Assembly (NCBI RefSeq): GCF_019059575.1
Contig: NW_024882883.1
Location: 1-64,000 of the forward strand
Direction of reading: 5' to 3'
Source: Amphibalanus amphitrite
Taxonomy: Eukaryota; Arthropoda; Thecostraca; Balanomorpha; Balanidae
Length of the DNA: 64,000 nt
Shown: positions 44,762-55,883 of the stretch, piece after piece
Layout: each line of letters begins with the position of its first letter
How positions within the stretch are numbered: the first letter of the stretch is position 1
Notes under the pieces: generated by a model
What the model saw: the letters and a program-made list of their open reading frames with translations, nothing else
Database searches by the model: none
What the model was told of the DNA's origin: nothing
Translations under genes and position numbers: made by a program

Positions 44762-46475
44762 CCCGCGCCACGTAGGGCTACCGGCGGACCCTACCACCCG
44801 TAGGGGGGCCGTTTCCCAGCCAGCAATTCGCTTGGGCTAAACTATGGCAAACGTCGGGCAGCTTGGGCTTAGCTTGGGTTTGCCCACTTCGATCAAAACT
44901 AACGCATTTTTTACTTGGGCTGAGCTTGGGCATGCCGCAGCTATGCCCGAGTGTGGCCAGCTGCAGCTCAGCCCGACATCCGCCCGCGCAATCAAAGCAG
45001 GCTCAACTTGGGCGGAGCGCGGGCTGATCAAGCTGGTTGTCTCCTTTGGCTAACTGGAGTAAAGCCGGAGTTAAGCCATACTTGATCGGCTGTTCACGCA
45101 TGCGCATTTTTGCGCCAGTCACGTTTGGCACGGGTTTACATCGGGCTACCGCCAATCGTCGCACAACTAGGGCTAAGCTACGGCTGTCCGGAGCTCGCAG
45201 AGCGGGCATACCTCCGGCGGAGCATGGGCTTTAGTCGGCGTTTTTGTGTCATACGCCGACTTTAGCCGAAGCCCTAGCCGACTTTAGCCCGACTAAAAGC
45301 ACGGGCAAGCCGCACTTTAGCCTGCTTGGGCCCGGAGCAAAATTGCTGGCTGGGTTCGGCCCCCCCCCCCCCTAAGATCTCAGAAATTTAACGGTCGATT
45401 TTCAAAATTCAAACGGCGTTCGATAGCCCCGCCAGGGAACTACCTTGTGACCAAATTTCATTGACTTAGGTCAAACTGATGACGTCACAGGTCAGGTCAA
45501 AGGTCGGATTTTCACCGTTCACAGGCATTTCAAGAAATGTGTTGTGAACTCGAGTAAATTAGTAAGGTTTTGAAAACCATCGATGGTGCATTGTTCGTCA
45601 AACACATACGTCGCTATCTGTGGTCACTGATACCAGGTCAGGTCACAGAGGTCAGGTCACTGGGGATCACCTGGGGGTCACAATATGAAAGTGTCGTGTG
45701 ATGCATGTTTTATGGTTCATTTTACATGACAAATGCGATTATGTGGGTCAGGCAGCCTTTGGGGCCAGCTTAGGTCACGTTTTGGTGAAGGTCAGGTCAA
45801 GGTCAGGTCAACTTAGGTCAAATTGCAAAGTTGACATTTTTGCGTAAAATGGGTATCCATTCGATGCAGCTCGTCACGGGGAGTCCAATGGTGGTCTTTC
45901 TTTTGCCTTACGGGTTCTAGAATTGACAAAAATTGAGTTTGAAAATTTGACGTCATCATTTTTGAACAGTGTTTTCCCTATAACTTGGCCAAAAAACGAG
46001 ATATCGATCTGAAATTTGGTATGTAGTTAGAAGACGGTAGGTACTATCACATATATTCCGGTTTTTCGAAACTCAAAAAACTTTTGGATTTTTTGGCTAA
46101 TATTTCCAAAAAAATTACTTTTTTGATTTTTGGGGTCAAAACTCAAAAAATTTACAAATCCAAGATAGCAGTTTTGTAGCCCTGTCAATTCTACACCTTA
46201 ATCATTTTTCTGTATCTTCAAAGCTGTAGGCCTGACAGGTCTTCTCGCGAAGGTCTTTTTTTCGGTCGAAAATGGCAGAACATGACGTCATTCTGACGTC
46301 ATTTGTGGCCAACCTATCATAGCCTCTAGAAACATTTTTGGTCACAATGTGTAAAATTGATGCCCGGAGGGTTCCTAAAAGTTTGGTGGCGATATCTCCA
46401 GTCGTTTAGGAGATATTGACGGAAAAGGACAGGGAGGGGCCGTTTGGCCCCCCCCCCCCCCCTACGGGGCGCGGG
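44762..46475. mobile_element. TTAA-type element, family E, inside the satellite
   Basis: Ends CCCGCGCCACGTAGGG and, inverted, CCCGCGCCCCGTAGGGGG. The satellite unit expected at the site contains TTAA (ATCCGTTAACATTTC) but both flanks have lost it (GATCCA on the left, CATTTCAG on the right). The interior is homologous to 6408-7596, including the hairpin, TGACGTCA at 45480, 45948 and 46284, AGGTCAGGTCA clusters and CATTCGATGCAGCTCGTC at 45848. Contains the 540-bp MITE. Confidence 0.82.
44815..45354. mobile_element. 540-bp MITE, copy 2
   Basis: Exactly 540 bp like copy 1, in inverse orientation, with CCCAGCCAGCAATT ends. Inserted between GGGGGGCCGTTT and TTCGGCCCCCC, i.e. inside the family E terminal hairpin, with TT as the only possible duplication. 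Confidence 0.92.
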
Positions 46476-46697
46476 CATTTCAGCAGCATATGTCGATTTC
46501 AGCAGTAAATTTTCGGGGTCTTTCGATTTGGCTTAAAATCGGTGTATGTACAGGGTCTCGTCGATGCGCTGATTCCGAAAAGGTACCTCTTTGGGGTGGT
46601 ATTTTGCACCGTTAACGAGTTAACGACCAATTAACATTTTAACGGGAAACGGCGGGGTCTTTCGATTTGGCTGAAAATCAGTATACAGGGCCTCCTC
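46476..46697. repeat. ~135-bp satellite, segment 3
   Basis: About one and a half units; ends in the duplicated GCCTCCTC at the hAT copy B insertion point. Confidence 0.9.
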
Positions 46698-47141
46698 CAT
46701 TAGCGTCGCCACGGGGGGCAAGCGGGGCAGCTTGCTCCCCCAACCTCGGACCGGGCACCCCCTGAGATCGATACAGATCCGATGAGATTTTGGAGTCGGG
46801 AATAAATGGGGGGTACCTTTCTGAGAATGTCTGTGCACATTGCTCCAACAGACGGTAAATAAGTTTTGAAAATACCCATCTCCAATTTTAGTGTTTTCTG
46901 AACCAAAATTTTGCGAGGAATCCGATGGTGTGGTCCCCGAAATCTGAAAAATTTCAATTTTGGAGATATAACCTATTTTTTGAAAAGTAAATATTCGTCA
47001 TGCACAAAAGTCAAATAAATTGAAAATATAATGAGTGAATATTTATAACAACACTAAAATGTATCGAACATGAATTAGTGATATATTTTAGCTGAGATGA
47101 TACTATGTCTGCTCATACATGTACATAAACTAGTACATTAA

Positions 47142-49005
47142 CCCTCGCCGGCCGAGAAGGGGTGGGGCGGATGCCGCCTCATAGGATTTTTCGCGATAGC
47201 TCAAAACATGCTGAGGGTAGACAGCTGAAACTTGGCATACCTAATATTTTATTCAAGCTGGATCTTTTGACACCAACTGCGTTTTCAGGTCAGCTCAGGT
47301 CACTGACCTATGACGTCCTAACAGAACCTCTGCACGGTCCTCAGAAGTTGCAACTTTGCAACGCCCTCAGTGCCAGAGGAACTTTCACAGGAAGATGAAA
47401 CTTACAGGACGTAGTATACTCTAGAGGTCTCACAAATTGTATATCTCGGATTTTTCCCAAATGTCACATGAGGTCAGTTCGGTCCCGTGACCTCACCATA
47501 ATAAGTCAATGGGTGGAAATATGAAAACTGTTATTTTGGCGCCGGCAATTGTCCAAAACTGTCCCAGGCACATGAAATCGTGGTTTCATACACTCTTTGT
47601 AAGGTCCGATCATGAAACCACGATTTCATGTGCTTGGGATAGTTTTAGATTATTTCCGGCGCCAAAAAAAAAAAACAGTTTCAATATTTCCCCCATTGAC
47701 TTATAATGGTGAGGTCACGTGACCAACCTGACCTCATGTGACATTTAAGTTAAAACCGAGATATACAAATTGTGAGACCTCAGAAGGATACTACGTCCTG
47801 TAACTTTCATCTACCTGTGAAAGTTCCTCTGGCATTGAGGGCGTTGCAAAGTTGCAGCATCTGAGGACCTCGCAGAGGTTTATTTATGACGTCATAGGTC
47901 AGTGACCTGACCTTACTTGAAAACGCAGTTGAGGTCAAAAGATCCAGTTTGAATATAAAATTAGGTATGCCAAGTTTCAGATCTCTACCCTAAGCGAGTT
48001 TTAACCCTCGCCCATGTAGGGGGGGGGTTGGTGCAACCCCCCCCTGAGGTTTTTCGGAAATAGTGCAAAAACGGCGGCGCGCAGCGCCGCCAAATTTTGG
48101 GTACCTTATGGGGCAAACCTTGCGCATCTTTTAATAAAAAAATTTGACCGGGTCATGTCAGGTCACGGAGTTATGACGTCACAAAGGGAACAGCCTCCGG
48201 CCGGATTTTCACAAACTGAGTGCCAACGCCCGAGGTTTCCTGCCGGTGGTACGGACATCGGTTGATGGATCGTGATGAAACTTCCCATGCATGTTGGGGC
48301 AAGTATTGGCTATCATATGGTATAAGAAACTTGACCGGGTCAGGTCAGGTCACGGAGCTATGACGTCACAAGAGGAACAGCGTCCGGTACTATTTTTGAA
48401 AAGCGCCCGAACCACTATTTTGCTAATTCTTGTCACCTCAATGGGAATATGCAGCAATATTAGCTTCTCTAGGGAGCAAATGGACATCCCAAATCCAAAA
48501 ATACAATCAGATTTCAAAAATTTAAATTTTGATTTTTCGAATTTCTGCCGCCGACTGTGACCTTGCCGACTTCCGGCGCTCCCAACGCGCCATTTTTAGA
48601 GCTAGGGAAACGAAATACATACCAAACGATAGAGAATTGATCAAGGAACACGATAGTGAGGGTTTCAAGTCGATATCTCCCACCGTTTTGCCGCAATCTT
48701 CGCGGAAAATTTGAAAAAGTCTATTTTTCCGAAAATTTGACCTTTGACCGGTCAAAAGTAGGTCAAATGTTGACCTAGGACCAAAAAATATACCACCAAT
48801 CGCGAGATCTCGGCGAGAGCAATCCGTTGGTCTTTTCCGCTAAGCTCTACGACGCTCCGTTTTCAAACGCCAAGGGGGGGTCGCACCAACCCCCCCCCCC
48901 CTGCATGGGCGAAGGTGGCAGATCGCCGTTTACGGGCGAGGGTTAAGCTATCGCGAAAAGCCCTATGAGGCGGCACCCGCCCCACCCCTTCTCGACCGAC
49001 GAGGG
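47142..49005. mobile_element. Inverted duplication of a family C TTAA half-element
   Basis: Left end CCCTCGCCGGCCGAGAAGGG after TTAA (47138-47141); right end is the inverse, followed by TCAA (49006-49009). Both halves contain the same order: 'ctgaaacttggcatacct', AGGTCACTGACCTATGACGTC, 'agaggaactttcacagg', 'atatctcgg', GGCGCCGG. They meet at 'catgaaatcgtggtttcat', an inner palindrome near 47570-47632. Confidence 0.85.
48005..48942. mobile_element. TTAA-flanked element, family F, nested in the palindrome
   Basis: TTAA at 48001-48004 and 48943-48946. Ends CCCTCGCCCATGTAGGGG and, inverted, CCCTCGCCCGTAAACGG followed by a second GCCCATGCAGGG copy. Hairpins have loop TTGGTGCAA / TCGCACCAA. The sentence block (48058-48110) and TGACGTCA (48173, 48360) are present. 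Confidence 0.9.
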
Positions 49006-49896
49006 TCAATGTATGTACTAGTTCATGTACATGTATGCGCAGATATAGTATCATCTCAGCTAAAATATGTCTCTAATTCATGTTCGACACATTCTAGTGT
49101 TGTTACAAAAATGAACTCATTATATTTTCAATTTATTTGACTATTATGCCTGACGAATATTTATTTTTCAAAAAATAGGTGCTATCTCCAAAATGGAAAT
49201 TTTTCAGATCTCGGGGACCACACCATCGGATTCCTCGCAAAATTTTGGTCCAGAAAACACTAAAATTGGAGATGGGTATTTTCAAAAGTTATTTACCGTC
49301 TTTTGGGGCAATGTGTGTGAGGTCAGACTCGGTCGGAGCGTGCAGTTTAAACCACAGTCTGACTCGCAGTCGCCAAAATCTTTAAGACTCCGAGTCCAGA
49401 CTCAGAAATGTCAATGCTGTGATTCATTCCATGTTCCTAGTTCGTTCTTTATTACATTTTACAGCTGATTTTCATAAGTTTTGGAGTGCTGACACAATTT
49501 TCGTTCAAAGCGTGAAACGAAATCTTCGGGGCCTTTCTCAACTCTCGTCAAATGTCTGCGACAGGCTCAATTACTGTACAAGTGTCGCAGGGCTCATGAG
49601 CTTGCTTTAAACAAAGGCTCCTAAGGAGCTCCACTGAGCCCTAAAGAAGTTTTCAGAGGGCCCAAACGGGCCTCTGAAAGTCCCAGTGGTGTCCATGTTC
49701 TCTGAGGGCCCATACAGGGATCTTTGAGCCTTCGAACATTTCTGAGAACCTTAACTAGCCTCTGATAGTTCATCCATGATCCAAACTTTTGAGGCGACAG
49801 ACTTTGCTAACCCCAAGCCGTCATCCGAGGGGTCACAGCTCACGTGTCCCTCTGAGGTCCGCAACACATGTTTATTATGTCCCTACGTAAGGTCCT

Positions 49897-50276
49897 CTGG
49901 CTGGTGTAGCCAGTAGAAACACTGTAACATACAGATATCTCTTGTATTTCGCCACAAAATCGAGACATATATAGTTTTACATACGAACTTAGCTATCTAG
50001 TATTGCACACATGTTTGCGAGAACATCGAATGTAATAAACGAATACATATGGTTTTTAATATACACATAGCCAATGCAGTTGTCCAAACAATACAGCAGT
50101 TTAAGCGAACGGAACGTTAAAAGGGGGGCGCACAACTTAATCGAAGGCTTTAGCAATTTAGAGACTGGTAAAAGCGACACCTATTAGCAAAACTGTAACT
50201 CGCGGTTCACAGCATCTAGCGGCGACCGGCAGAAGTACATGGGCCTAGCGGTGACCGGCAGAAGTACATGGCTACA
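49897..50276 (-). repeat. 3' LTR of the Gypsy element (380 bp)
   Basis: Sense orientation runs from TGTAGCCATGTACTTCTGCC (right edge) to GGCTACACCAGCCAG (left edge). A ~27-bp segment (TACTTCTGCCGGTC(A/G)CCGCTAG) is tandemly repeated at the sense 5' end. The internal ~300 bp is absent from the 5' LTR. Confidence 0.9.
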
Positions 50277-50290
50277 TCACTCCCCCGCCC
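50277..50290 (-). other. Polypurine tract of the Gypsy element
   Basis: GGGCGGGGGAGTGA in sense, directly before the 3' LTR and just after the end of the pol tail frame. Confidence 0.85.
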
Positions 50291-50293
50291 TAG

Positions 50294-50632
50294 TTAAACA
50301 CCATAAAAAGATGTTTGGCGGCGAAGACGCGACGAACGACGGAGAGGGGGCGGCGAAGCAGGCGGCGGGCCCGGCGGCACGCGGCGAGACGGGCCAGAGC
50401 CGCCGGGGGCTCCCGAGCGGCTGGGTGCAGTAGGCGGGCGGTCCACCGAGCTGTCTGGCGCCGTAGGAGGCGTGTCGATCACCAGGACGTCCGGCGCAGG
50501 AGGCGGCGTTGCGGCAGGCGTGTGGTCCGTGAAGGCCGGTTTACACCGAGCCAGGGTGACGGTGTCGCGTCGCCCGAGACGGTCGATGGTGACGGTGTGC
50601 TGGTCGCGGGATAGGACACGATAAGGACCGTC
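50294..50632 (-). pseudogene. Pol C-terminal tail beyond a premature stop
   Basis: The same frame as pol continues without interruption from the TAA at 50635-50633 to a stop at 50296-50294. It begins with the conserved DGPYRVL (GPY/F motif) and ends in a Pro/Ser/Arg-rich tail. One nonsense codon therefore separates the post-integrase domain from the rest of Pol. The GPY/F region contributes to integrase multimerisation and targeting in related elements. Confidence 0.85.
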
Positions 50633-53602
50633 TTAGACGTATTGGAAAGGAGAGCGATGCGAATCGCGTCGGATGAAGACGTGGGAGCAGGTTTGCATGT
50701 CTTGAGAGATGAAGATTTGGCGGGAGCCAGGACGAGGAGGAGTTGGACGGAGCTCCGACATGGCGGCACGGAGACGAGAGGCTAGGGAAGCCGGATCAGA
50801 AGAAGTGTCCGACGACATGGGGGAGAAGAAGTCACCAGGAAGTCGGAGACTGCAACCATAGACTAGGTCTGCAGCGGTGCATCCAAGATCCTCCTTGAGG
50901 GTCGTGCGCACTCCGAGTAGAACCAGAGGAAGTCGGTCCGACCAGGAGACAGCGTCGTCATCGGTCCGCAGAGCTGACTTCAGTTGGCGGTGGAAGCGCT
51001 CTACCATCCCGTTTGCTTCTGGGTGGTAGGCGCAGGTCCGGATCCGAGAGGTGCCGAGAAGCTTGGAGACTTCTGTCCAGAGGCGGGACTCGAACTGGGA
51101 TCCTCTGTCGGTGGTGATGAGTTCGGGTACTCCGAAGCGGGCGATCCAGCCGCTGATGAGATGCCGAGCCACCGTGACGGCGTCCATGGTGGGCAGAGGA
51201 ATTGCCTCGGGCCATCGGGTGAAGCGGTCGACGACAGTCAGGAGATAGGAGTTGCCATGGGACGGAGGAAGTGGTCCGACAAGGTCGATGTGGATGTGCA
51301 GGAAGCGAGAGTCAGGTGGCTGGAAGCTGCCCATGGGTGGCTTCGTGTGGCGCTGGATCTTGGCACGCTGGCAGTGCTGGCAGCTCCGGACGAAGGCACG
51401 GATGTCCGCGTTGATGTGGGGCCAGATGAACCTCGATGAGATGAGATGACGCGTAGCGTTGATGCCAGGATGAGACAGGTCGTGGAAGCTCTTGATGATG
51501 GAAGGGCGGAGTCTGGCTGGGACTACAGGTCTAGGTGTGGCCGTTGAGGTGTCGCACCAGAGACGTAGATGCGGATGATCAGGGACTGGGAAGTCACGGA
51601 TGACTAGAGATGAGGATTGTTGCAGCTTCGGCAGGTCAGGATCGTTGGCTTGGTGTAGGGCGATGTCGGCCAAGCTCAGAAGGCCGGATGAGGGTGTAGC
51701 TGCGGCAGAAGCTGGCGCAGACACTGAGCTGATCCGTGAGATGGCGTCAGCTACCGGGTTGAGATGTCCAGGAACATGTCCGATTTTGCTGGTGTGCTGC
51801 AGAATCAGGTCCATGTGACGTTGTTCACGGAGAGAATGGTTGGCGTTGCCGTTGGCCTTGAGAGCAAAGACGAGCGGCTTGTGGTCCGTGAGGATCTCGA
51901 AGTCGCGTCCTTCCAGATAGGGCAGGAAATGTCGCACGGCGAGGTACATGGCGAGCAATTCCCGTCCAAAGGTGCTGTAGCGGCGTTGGGTGGGCGTGAA
52001 CTTGCGCGAGAAGAAGGCGAGAGGCTGAAGAGAACCACCAACTCGCTGGTGGAGCGCGGCGCCGGCTGCCGTGCTGTTGGCGTCAGTGCTGAGGCTCAGA
52101 GCTGCATCTTTGACGGGATGAGCGAGCTGGGTGACGTCAGCGAGGGCGGCTTTGGCTGCAGAGAAGGCGGCGTCTGCCTCTGAGGTCCACGTGACTGAAG
52201 CAGCTCGGTCGTCTGAGGCAGTCAGGCCGTGGAGAGGTGCCAGAAGAGCAGCAGCGTGTGGGATGAAGCGGTGATAGAAGTTGATCATCCCCAGGAACTT
52301 CTTGAGGCTCTTCTTTGACTCTGGACGGTCGAAGTTCTTGATCGCGCTGACTCGATCGTCGAGAGGAGTGATGCCTCCGCTGGAGATCTGGTGGCCGAGG
52401 TAGGAGATGCTTTCCATGCCGAAGGCGCACTTCGATGGGTTGAGGAGCACACCGTTGCGGGAAAGACGGCTGAAGACCTCTCGGAGGTGTGTGAGATGTT
52501 CCGAGATGCTGCTGCTGGCGATGAGGATGTCGTCTACATAGACGAAGGCGAAGTCCAGGCCACGGTGGATGTGATCCATGAACCTTTGGAAGGTCTGGGC
52601 GCAGTTCCGGAGACCGTACGGCATACGGAGGAACTCGAAGGCGCCGAAGGGCGTTGTGATCGCTGTCTTGGCGATGTCTTCCGGGGCCATCGGTATCTGG
52701 TTGAAGGCCCTGACGAGGTCGAGCCGAGAGTAGATTGATGTCCCAGCGAGGCAGGCAGTGAAGTCGTGGAGATGTGGTAGTGGGTACCGGTCAGGCACTG
52801 TGATGCGGTTCAGTGCACGGTAATCTCCACAGGGTCTCCAATCTCCAGACGACTTGGGCACCATGTGAAGCGGTGATGCATACCGACTGCTGCTGGGTCG
52901 GATGACTCCGAGGCTGAGAAGGCGCTGGAACTCTGCCTTGGCAGTGGCGAGTCGAGCTGGATCCAGACGGCGTGGGCGGCAGAAGACCGGAGGGCCGGTA
53001 GTCTCGATGTGATGTCGGACTGAGTGCTGTGGCTCCGGATGATGTGACGGCTGGGTGAGGCTGGGGAATTCTCGAAGGAGGTTAAGGAATGCTGGGTTGT
53101 CGGTTCCGACGACGGCTGTCAGTCCGGTGGATGGCACTGAGGAGTGGGAAGCAGGTGAGGACAACTCAGTTAGGTGGTCGATGAGACGGCCTCTCTTGGT
53201 GTCGACGAGGAGATAATACGAGGAGAGGAAGTCAGCTCCTAGGAGAGGATGGGAGACGTCCGCGATGATGAAGATCCAGTTGAAATCTCTTCTGAGGCCG
53301 AGAGAAAGCGTGAGCATGCGCTGACCATAGGTCTGGATGCTGCTGTTGTTGGCTGCTTGCAGATCCAGTCCGTTGGTTCCGCGAGCACGATCGGTGGGTG
53401 TCGCTGGAAGAACACTGTACTCGGCTCCAGTGTCGATGAGGAAGGTGATGCCAGTGTTGTTGTCCTTGAGTCTCAGAAGGCCGCTTGCTGGAGGGACGTC
53501 AGGGTTGAGCAGGGCAGGTGCAGACGTCTGTGTCATCTGTCCTACTGCTGGTTTCCCGAGGTCGGAGTTGCGGTTGCAGACCACGAGCACGGTGACTGAC
53601 AT
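50633..53602 (-). CDS. pol: Gypsy Pol: protease, reverse transcriptase, RNase H, integrase
   Basis: 989 residues without internal stop. Aspartic protease motif [13 protein letters not shown] (Asp57). RT with SRLDLVRAF (292-300), LRMPYGLRN and the catalytic YVDD at 355-358. RNase H with STDANS (Asp507) and LTDHKP (Asp573). Integrase zinc finger H711, H719, C741, C744. Catalytic core Asp773 (HIDLVGP), Asp832 (TDRGSQFE) and Glu868 (ANGMVERF), with 35 residues between the last two (DD35E). All catalytic residues I can check are present. The annotated ATG is probably not used: pol is expected to be made as a Gag-Pol fusion by -1 frameshifting in the 61-bp overlap. It ends early at a TAA within the tail (see 50294-50632). 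Confidence 0.97.
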   Translation of the reverse strand: MSVTVLVVCNRNSDLGKPAVGQMTQTSAPALLNPDVPPASGLLRLKDNNTGITFLIDTGAEYSVLPATPTDRARGTNGLDLQAANNSSIQTYGQRMLTLSLGLRRDFNWIFIIADVSHPLLGADFLSSYYLLVDTKRGRLIDHLTELSSPASHSSVPSTGLTAVVGTDNPAFLNLLREFPSLTQPSHHPEPQHSVRHHIETTGPPVFCRPRRLDPARLATAKAEFQRLLSLGVIRPSSSRYASPLHMVPKSSGDWRPCGDYRALNRITVPDRYPLPHLHDFTACLAGTSIYSRLDLVRAFNQIPMAPEDIAKTAITTPFGAFEFLRMPYGLRNCAQTFQRFMDHIHRGLDFAFVYVDDILIASSSISEHLTHLREVFSRLSRNGVLLNPSKCAFGMESISYLGHQISSGGITPLDDRVSAIKNFDRPESKKSLKKFLGMINFYHRFIPHAAALLAPLHGLTASDDRAASVTWTSEADAAFSAAKAALADVTQLAHPVKDAALSLSTDANSTAAGAALHQRVGGSLQPLAFFSRKFTPTQRRYSTFGRELLAMYLAVRHFLPYLEGRDFEILTDHKPLVFALKANGNANHSLREQRHMDLILQHTSKIGHVPGHLNPVADAISRISSVSAPASAAATPSSGLLSLADIALHQANDPDLPKLQQSSSLVIRDFPVPDHPHLRLWCDTSTATPRPVVPARLRPSIIKSFHDLSHPGINATRHLISSRFIWPHINADIRAFVRSCQHCQRAKIQRHTKPPMGSFQPPDSRFLHIHIDLVGPLPPSHGNSYLLTVVDRFTRWPEAIPLPTMDAVTVARHLISGWIARFGVPELITTDRGSQFESRLWTEVSKLLGTSRIRTCAYHPEANGMVERFHRQLKSALRTDDDAVSWSDRLPLVLLGVRTTLKEDLGCTAADLVYGCSLRLPGDFFSPMSSDTSSDPASLASRLRAAMSELRPTPPRPGSRQIFISQDMQTCSHVFIRRDSHRSPFQYV

Positions 53603-54564
53603 GAGCGCGCGTTGGTACCGAACTTGTGGTGGTACCAGCAGAAGGAAGCACCAGCGCCGGTAGATGTGTTGGTTGCAGGGCTGGGTGACCGGGCAGCAGC
53701 AGACAGGTCGCGTGGTGGACGGTGGCGAGCGCGGCCGGGGGCACGGGATGCAGACCTCTCTCGGCGGCGCGTCTCGTCCACCAGTGTGGCGACTGATGTT
53801 GTGAGGGCCGTGATACCAGTCAGCAGCTGGCTCATCAGGTCTTGGAGGTGGAAGGGTCCTGCAGGAGCAGCAGGTGAGGCTGCAGCAGGCGCAGAAGTCG
53901 ATACCGCGGCGAGAAGGCCTGAGGTAGGTGCAGCGACGTCCAACTGCTGCGGAAGCTCCAGGAGTCGGTCGGCAGTGCTAGCGATGGTCGCAAGGTCCGT
54001 CCCAGGCGGCAGGCACTGGAGGAAGGGCTGAGTCCGAGGCGGAAGAGCATTGAGGAAGATCTGGCGGATGAGCGGGGAATCTTGTGAGCCTTCAGCTTCA
54101 GCAAGGTCCAGGAGATGCCGAAGGAATTGGGAAGGACGCCTGTCGCCGAGTTGTTGGCCAGAGAGCAGGCAGCGAAGACGCTGTTCGACTGATTTGCCGA
54201 ACCGCTGACGGATGGCGTCGGAAAGGATGGTGTAAGGTCGGTCTTGAGGAGGGTTGCGGAGGATGTCGGTGAAGTCGCGCAGGAGGTGGCCAGGAAGGAG
54301 AGTAGCGGCGATCCGGAAGCGGCTGAGCTCATCGTCCACAGCTGCCTGAGAGAAGAAGAGGTCGAGCTGGACGAGCCAGATCACGGGGTCCTCCTCGAAG
54401 AAGCGCGGCGGCGCGACGTGGCTGCGTGGCGCGGTCGCCATGCGGAGGTAGTCCGGTTGGGCGGCAGCGGCAGCAGCAGCAGCGGCACCGGAGGCAGCGG
54501 CAGCGGCATCCGAGGCGGCGGCGGCGGCTGCACCGGCACCGGCAGGCTGGGTCTTCTGGTCCAT
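53542..54564 (-). CDS. gag: Gypsy Gag
   Basis: About 340 residues from an ATG at 54564 (start [11 protein letters not shown]), chosen because upstream in-frame sequence runs into the LTR. An Ala-rich N-terminus (residues about 9-35) is followed by a capsid-like region with [43 protein letters not shown] and [11 protein letters not shown], typical of Ty3/Gypsy Gag. The C-terminus has a Cys/His motif [12 protein letters not shown]...C, a nucleocapsid-type knuckle seen in animal Gypsy elements of the mag-like kind. The frame stops at 53542, inside the start of pol and one frame off it. Confidence 0.92.
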   Translation of the reverse strand: MDQKTQPAGAGAAAAAASDAAAAASGAAAAAAAAAQPDYLRMATAPRSHVAPPRFFEEDPVIWLVQLDLFFSQAAVDDELSRFRIAATLLPGHLLRDFTDILRNPPQDRPYTILSDAIRQRFGKSVEQRLRCLLSGQQLGDRRPSQFLRHLLDLAEAEGSQDSPLIRQIFLNALPPRTQPFLQCLPPGTDLATIASTADRLLELPQQLDVAAPTSGLLAAVSTSAPAAASPAAPAGPFHLQDLMSQLLTGITALTTSVATLVDETRRRERSASRAPGRARHRPPRDLSAAARSPSPATNTSTGAGASFCWYHHKFGTNARSCQSPCSWSATATPTSGNQQ

Positions 54565-54884
54565 GGCTGCCGAGAGCAATGGTCGGGAAGATCGGTGGCG
54601 GCGACGGCGACACGGCGATCGCCAGGTGCTGCGGTGCAGCTGCAGAGGTAGCCGGACGGTAGTCGATGAAGCCGATGAGCCGATGAAGTAGCTGGATCGT
54701 AGTGCAGCAGTAGTAGTCGGCGTTATCCAGTTCCACACAGCACAAAAGAAGGATCCTCGTGGAGACACACCATCCGCCACTTCCTTCCTACACAAAGAGA
54801 GCTGGAGGAGATAGCTCAGGGTGCAGGCCAGTGTCGGTGTGACTGGGAACACGAGGGGATAGCGATCCCGTAGTGCGTAGAACG

Positions 54885-54897
54885 CGGGGTCACCAAT
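54885..54897 (-). other. Primer-binding site region
   Basis: In sense the 5' LTR edge CCAGCCAG is followed by AT and then TGGTGACCCCGCG. A TGG start is what a tRNA 3' CCA primer needs. The tRNA was not identified. Confidence 0.65.
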
Positions 54898-54976
54898 CTG
54901 GCTGGTGTAGCCAGTAGAGCGGTGACCGGCGGTACATGCAGGGGCTAGCGGTGGCCGGCAGAAGTACATGGCTACA
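54898..54976 (-). repeat. 5' LTR of the Gypsy element, internally deleted (79 bp)
   Basis: Keeps both LTR edges and the ~27-bp tandem segment but lacks about 300 internal bases present in the 3' LTR. It probably lacks the promoter, unless the extra bases in the 3' LTR are an insertion. Confidence 0.88.
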
Positions 54977-55883
54977 GTCCTTAGGGATTCGACACAGACC
55001 CCGAGGGTTCACACTGTTATCCGAGGGCTCCAGGCTCACCCTGGGTCTAGTCTCTTGGCGCCCGACGCCCACACTGGCTTCTGAGGGCCCCACCTTGGGC
55101 TCGGAAAGCCCTAAAGCACCACGTACACGTAAATATTTGAGGTGACCCACGCCGATCTCCGGGATCCTAAGCATGCTTCTGAGAGTCAGCACTGACCCTG
55201 AGTGGCCTGAAATGGCCTGGAATTCCAAACCTATCTCTAAGGGATCCCTTGCCGCTATGCCATGCGTAACTTTTGGTTCCGTTTAACAGTCTTTGTTCGC
55301 GTTTGCAGCGCTTCCCTTCACACGAAAAACGAGAAACTTTTGCTCACACTCGAGTGGACAAAACACTTCCTCTCACTTGAGCAAAGATGAATTACTTCCG
55401 ATTCACACTTCCGAGTTCCGACATTCACTCTTCGCCGAATGCCCAACTTAGCTACGATCGGTGGCTGGGATAAGTCCTATGCATTTCACGTAAAACCTCT
55501 GCATGCATGCGTGAATGGAGGTTTTAGCAGGGTGATCCGATTATAAATGGAGCGTTTTTCACCTTTTTCTGGGTAATGATCATGAGCGTCGAGCGTCTAC
55601 ACAGGGGCCCTCTGCAGTGCGTCGGCAATCGCAATTCGCAGCCACTATATACTATAATTCTACCAGTCGTTTTTGTCATTGAATTTCAAAATTTCGAATT
55701 TTTATATAAAAAGTTACATGTCATAGCTAGAAGAAAACCTTTGCCACCATCGGATTCCTCGCACCATTGCGCGTCGAATGATATGTAAAACGAGTGAATA
55801 AAGACTGGGGAAAGGCAAGTTTTAACACAAAAGTTGATTTTGCCCCCCAACCGAAAACCTCTGGCGACGCCTATGGCCTCCTC

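Larger units (their letters stand above)
46836..49315. mobile_element. 2.5 kb foldback (palindromic) element
   Basis: 4-bp duplication TGTG at 46832-46835 and 49316-49319, with the unoccupied site in hAT copy A near 3249. Ends CACATTGC(T/C)CCAA. The outer arms (46836-47137 and 49010-49315) are inverted copies. Inside them a family C TTAA element is itself present as an inverted duplication centred near 47600. Removing the nested 48005-48942 element leaves about 1.54 kb that is almost entirely one palindrome. Confidence 0.88.
49897..54976 (-). mobile_element. Ty3/Gypsy LTR retrotransposon, nearly intact
   Basis: Minus-strand element with 5-bp duplication GTCCT at 49892-49896 and 54977-54981; the hAT copy A homologue gives the unoccupied site. 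Order in sense: 5' LTR, primer-binding site, gag, pol (protease, RT, RNase H, integrase), polypurine tract, 3' LTR. Pol lies in the -1 frame relative to gag with a 61-bp overlap. Two defects are visible: one in-frame TAA in the pol tail and a 5' LTR of only 79 bp against 380 bp for the 3' LTR. No env-like frame. Confidence 0.97.
46698..55875. mobile_element. hAT-like element copy B, with nested foldback and Gypsy elements
   Basis: Perfect 8-bp duplication GCCTCCTC at 46690-46697 and 55876-55883; joining the flanks restores the satellite unit. Ends match copy A (CATTAGCGTCGCCA / CATAGGCGTCGCCA). Subtracting the foldback (46836-49315 plus 4 bp) and the Gypsy element (49897-54976 plus 5 bp) leaves about 1.6 kb, collinear with copy A. 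One 48-bp segment near 49524-49585 is absent from copy A. Confidence 0.93.

Noticed and set aside
50958-54745. Frames on the + strand and in other minus phases across the Gypsy element
   Set aside because: Shadows of gag and pol; the genuine frames are fixed by catalytic motifs.
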